Source of the DNA: Anaerolineales bacterium
Lineage (GTDB): Bacteria; Chloroflexota; Anaerolineae; Anaerolineales; Villigracilaceae
Assembly (NCBI GenBank): GCA_025938055.1
Contig: JAICQC010000212.1
Coordinates: 1-7,888 of the forward strand
Length of the DNA stretch: 7,888 nucleotides
Reading direction: 5' to 3'
Part shown: positions 6,442 through 7,888 of the stretch, piece after piece
Layout of the letters: every line of letters begins with the position of its first letter
How positions within the stretch are numbered: the first letter of the stretch is position 1
Translations under genes and position numbers: made by a program
Notes under the pieces: model-generated
Database searches by the model: none
Told to the model about the DNA's origin: nothing
The model's input: the letters and a program-made list of their open reading frames with translations, nothing else

Positions 6442-6564
6442 TCAATTGTTGATTGAATGGAAGCCCGGGCTACTGTTCCTCCCCCGGCACGCGGATTGAT
6501 CGGCAAGTAAATCCCAGATACAACTTTGTACTGCACCAACCGTTACTCGGCCTTTTAAAAACAT
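6442..6564 (-). pseudogene. coxG-like (SRPBCC) N-terminal remnant or 40-aa leader ORF
   Basis: A 40-codon ORF runs from ATG 6564 to TGA 6442, with a strong Shine-Dalgarno (GAGGAG, 6571-6576) 6 nt before the ATG. Its peptide reads MFLKGRVTVGAV, then CIWDLLADQ, then SSPGFHSIN. It resembles the first 35-40 residues of CoxG / SRPBCC proteins, whose N-terminus has the pattern L.G..TV.AP...VW..L.D....C.PG..S. CoxG proteins (about 150-200 aa) are often encoded beside molybdenum hydroxylase subunits, so a truncated copy here fits the context. The stop overlaps the FAD-gene Shine-Dalgarno. It could be a decayed coxG whose first part survives, or an ORF kept for translational coupling. The similarity was judged by eye and a chance match is possible. 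Confidence 0.5.
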
Positions 6565-6608
6565 TAAGCTCTCCTCAACAAGGATCTGAGATAGGGTCTG
6601 TAATGGGT

Positions 6609-6633
6609 AAAAACACCATCAAAATACGATGGT
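6609..6633 (-). terminator. Attenuator-like hairpin in the operon leader
   Basis: On the minus strand ACCATC (6633-6628) and GATGGT (6620-6615) form a 6-bp stem around a 7-nt loop (GTATTTT), followed by GTTTTT. It lies between the TATAAT box and the first ORF, where an attenuator would act. The stem is short, so readthrough is expected and the call is tentative. Confidence 0.35.
6620..6630 (-). promoter_or_regulatory. ATCGTATTTTG motif, leftward copy
   Basis: The minus strand reads ATCGTATTTTG here, and the identical 11-mer is on the plus strand at 6729-6739. Relative to the two divergent transcripts both copies are in sense orientation. On DNA they form an inverted pair with centres 109 bp apart. 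This copy forms the loop and part of the stem of the hairpin at 6609-6633. Confidence 0.35.
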
Positions 6634-6661
6634 TATGATGTGGGAAAACAGGTTAAGGAAG

Positions 6662-6667
6662 ATTATA
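6662..6667 (-). promoter_or_regulatory. Candidate -10 box (TATAAT) for the catabolic operon
   Basis: A perfect TATAAT reads leftward within the 5-3-5 palindrome AAGATATAATCTT (6659-6671). No good -35 hexamer lies 16-18 bp upstream (GAGAGC is the best-placed sequence), so it would need an activator or a non-housekeeping sigma factor. The predicted start near 6655 leaves a leader of about 90 nt to the coxG-like ATG. Confidence 0.35.
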
Positions 6668-6728
6668 TCTTAAGCAGTCAGGCGGCTCTCCAGTGGTGCA
6701 GACAACAGCCCAGACATTAAAAAAACGG

Positions 6729-6739
6729 ATCGTATTTTG
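6729..6739 (+). promoter_or_regulatory. ATCGTATTTTG motif, rightward copy
   Basis: This is the second copy of the 11-mer described at 6620-6630, about 250 nt before the permease start. It is flanked by ACGG (6725-6728) and CCGT (6749-6752), which could close a weak stem. Confidence 0.35.
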
Positions 6740-6870
6740 CTTGGAAAGCCGTGTCTTTCTCGAATTATCGGGGTTGTGTACTGTAACATGTGCCAAAGGC
6801 TACCCTCTCTTATTTCGTTCGATTTTCCAGGCTCAGCTAAAGAGAGCCATCGAGCGGGGTTGCCATATTT

Positions 6871-6901
6871 CGTCCCGCGAAGCGCGGGACGATTTTTGTT
6901 T
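6871..6901 (+). terminator. Strong intrinsic terminator hairpin in the permease leader
   Basis: CGTCCCGCG (6871-6879) and CGCGGGACG (6883-6891) form a perfect 9-bp, GC-rich stem with a 3-nt loop (AAG). ATTTTTGTTT follows on the plus strand. The opposite orientation lacks a T-tract. It lies about 90 nt before the permease ATG with no recognised gene upstream to terminate, which points to attenuation of the permease transcript or to the end of a small RNA. Confidence 0.75.
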
Positions 6902-6911
6902 GGAGGTGAGC

Positions 6912-6956
6912 GTGAAGTTTGAAACAGCTACAGTCATCCCACCCGCCCCTGTATAA
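6912..6956 (+). CDS. Possible 14-aa leader peptide between terminator and permease
   Basis: GGAGGTGA (6902-6909), a near-perfect complement to the 16S rRNA 3' end, immediately follows the terminator T-tract and stands 5 nt before GTG 6912. The ORF encodes MKFETATVIPPAPV and ends at TAA 6954-6956, 35 nt before the permease start. The placement, hairpin then ribosome site then short ORF, is that of a regulated leader peptide; the IPPAPV end contains a Pro-Pro pair of the kind that slows ribosomes. It might instead be a leftover start of a lost gene. Expression is not shown. Confidence 0.35.
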   Translation: MKFETATVIPPAPV

Positions 6957-6991
6957 AAAGATCAAAAGAGGAGTATGAGAGGAGTAATGCT

Positions 6992-7888
6992 ATGGCTACA
7001 TCCAGAAAAAAAACTGCAAAGTCCGCGAACGCAACATCAAGAAGTAATGTGGTCGGTTACCTGCCCAATGACTCGCCTCCACCCGTTCAGCAAGCCCTGT
7101 TAGGGTTTCAGCATGTGCTGACCATGTTCCCGGCAACTGTCCTGGTTGCGGCACTGTGCGGTTTCCACGTTGGAACCGTGTTGACCATTTCGGGTGTCGG
7201 CACCATTGTTGCCCTGCTGCTCGCCAAGTGGCGCATTGGCTCATTCATCCCGCTATTCTATGGGTCCAGCTTCAGCTATATCGCCGCCTATCTGGCGATC
7301 GCACAGCAAATGACCGGAAGCTTGCCTCAATTTGGAGTGCCCCTGCCGGATGAGGTTATCAGTACCATGCAAGCCGGTATTGTCGTCACGGGCTTGTTGA
7401 ACGTTGGGATCGGCTTTCTCATCCGCGCGATCGGCAAGGAAAGGATCGACATGGTCCTGCCGCCGATCGTGACCGGCTCGGTAGCTGCCATCATCGGTTT
7501 TGGTCTGGCGTTCGCAGCCCTCGGGCAAATGGCAAATGCAAATTTCCTGGTGGCATTTGTCACATTGCTGGTCACCATCCTGTTCTCTGTATACCTGCAG
7601 AACAGGGGCTTTCTCGGCATGATCCCGGTATTGCTTGGCGCGATCTTCGGCTATATCTTCTCTGCCATCGTTGCCCCGAATCCCGAGCAGTTTGCGCCGC
7701 TTGCCACTGCGCCCTGGTTTGCAGTTCCGCACATCACCTTCCCAAGTTTTAGCGGAGCCCTGGTTGGGACAGCCATCTTTAGCATCGCGATCATGGCAAT
7801 TGCCACGGTCCCTGAATCGACCGCCCACCTGTATCAGATCAGTTTGTATGTGGACCGTCTCGCAGATGACATGGGACGTAAACAGTAC
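6992..7888 (+). CDS. NCS2 uracil/xanthine permease, 5' part
   Basis: An open frame of 299 codons runs from ATG 6992 to the window end without a stop. It encodes an inner-membrane nucleobase:cation symporter of the NCS2 family (UraA/PyrP/uracil-xanthine permease type). After a Lys/Ser-rich N-terminal tail of about 28 residues comes the family signature QQALLGFQHVLTMFPATVLV (33-52), with the conserved TM1 His at 41. Multiple hydrophobic helices follow, with VLPPIVTGSVAAIIG at 155-169. Segment TVPESTAHLYQIS (272-284) aligns with the TM8 region whose Glu binds uracil in UraA, making Glu275 the candidate. The remaining about 130-150 residues lie outside the window. AGAGGAG (6978-6984) is 7 nt upstream and selects this ATG over two out-of-frame ATGs (6975, 6987). 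It is divergent from the molybdenum-hydroxylase operon, so it probably supplies that pathway's substrate; uracil, xanthine and urate transporters cannot be told apart here. Confidence 0.92.
   Translation, partial: MATSRKKTAKSANATSRSNVVGYLPNDSPPPVQQALLGFQHVLTMFPATVLVAALCGFHVGTVLTISGVGTIVALLLAKWRIGSFIPLFYGSSFSYIAAYLAIAQQMTGSLPQFGVPLPDEVISTMQAGIVVTGLLNVGIGFLIRAIGKERIDMVLPPIVTGSVAAIIGFGLAFAALGQMANANFLVAFVTLLVTILFSVYLQNRGFLGMIPVLLGAIFGYIFSAIVAPNPEQFAPLATAPWFAVPHITFPSFSGALVGTAIFSIAIMAIATVPESTAHLYQISLYVDRLADDMGRKQY

Larger units (their letters stand above)
6565..6991. other. Divergent control region between catabolic operon and permease
   Basis: About 430 bp lie between the minus-strand operon (ending with the coxG-like ORF) and the permease. 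They contain a TATAAT box reading left, a hairpin plus T-tract in the leftward leader, an 11-bp sequence present in both divergent leaders, a strong terminator hairpin reading right, a 14-codon ORF, and the permease ribosome site. I recognise no known riboswitch class, tRNA or transposon end. No convincing rightward promoter with both hexamers was found. Confidence 0.6.

Noticed and set aside
6693..6956. Plus-strand ORF of 87 codons in the divergent region
   Set aside because: It reads through the terminator hairpin and has no recognisable domain or good ribosome site at its first ATG. Only its last 14 codons, behind a strong Shine-Dalgarno, are worth noting.
6433..6991. Known riboswitch (purine, guanidine-I, PRPP, Moco) upstream of the permease or hydroxylase genes
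   Set aside because: By eye I could not match the conserved cores of these classes; a covariance-model search would be decisive.
7253..7828. Minus-strand ORF of 191 codons opposite the permease
   Set aside because: It is antisense to a clear NCS2 coding sequence that is open to the window end. Its Asp/Arg/His/Gln-rich composition is that of the reverse complement of hydrophobic codons.

Overview
The window looks like a chromosomal catabolic locus from an environmental bacterium, most plausibly a member of the Chloroflexota (Anaerolineae-like). That placement is an inference. It rests on moderate GC, the pairing of xanthine-dehydrogenase-family subunits with FdrA/DUF1116 proteins, a four-helix-bundle (S23) gene cassette, and short AT-rich repeats scattered at gene junctions. 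No rRNA or other firm taxonomic marker is present.

Minus strand, in order of transcription (right to left): a 40-codon ORF resembling the N-terminus of a CoxG/SRPBCC protein (6442-6564); the FAD subunit (5548-6432) and the [2Fe-2S] subunit (5075-5551) of a xanthine dehydrogenase/CO dehydrogenase-type molybdenum hydroxylase; an amidase-signature hydrolase (3731-5017); FdrA (2025-3734); a DUF1116/YlbE protein (730-1974); an S23 four-helix-bundle gene (201-686) framed by inverted repeats; and the first 46 codons of a cyclase/kynurenine-formamidase-family protein (1-140), cut by the window edge. ATGA overlaps join FAD/Fe-S and amidase/fdrA, which supports a single operon. Plus strand: an NCS2 uracil/xanthine permease starts at 6992 and runs off the right edge. 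The 427 bp between the divergent units (6565-6991) hold a TATAAT box, a weak hairpin plus T-tract on the minus strand, a strong intrinsic-terminator hairpin on the plus strand, and a 14-codon leader ORF with a near-perfect Shine-Dalgarno.

Together the genes suggest uptake and breakdown of a purine or pyrimidine ring. The permease would import the base, the molybdenum hydroxylase would oxidise it, and the amidase and cyclase-family hydrolase would open or cleave amide products. The FdrA/YlbE pair would phosphorolyse a ureido acid to carbamoyl phosphate, as the E. coli AllFGH oxamate carbamoyltransferase does with oxalurate. Two expected parts are absent from the window: the molybdopterin-binding large subunit and the third carbamoyltransferase subunit (AllH/DUF2877).

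The less ordinary content is the coxG-like remnant translationally abutting the FAD gene, the S23 cassette inserted in the operon, AT-rich repeats that enter the fdrA coding sequence in frame, and the doubly hairpinned divergent control region.
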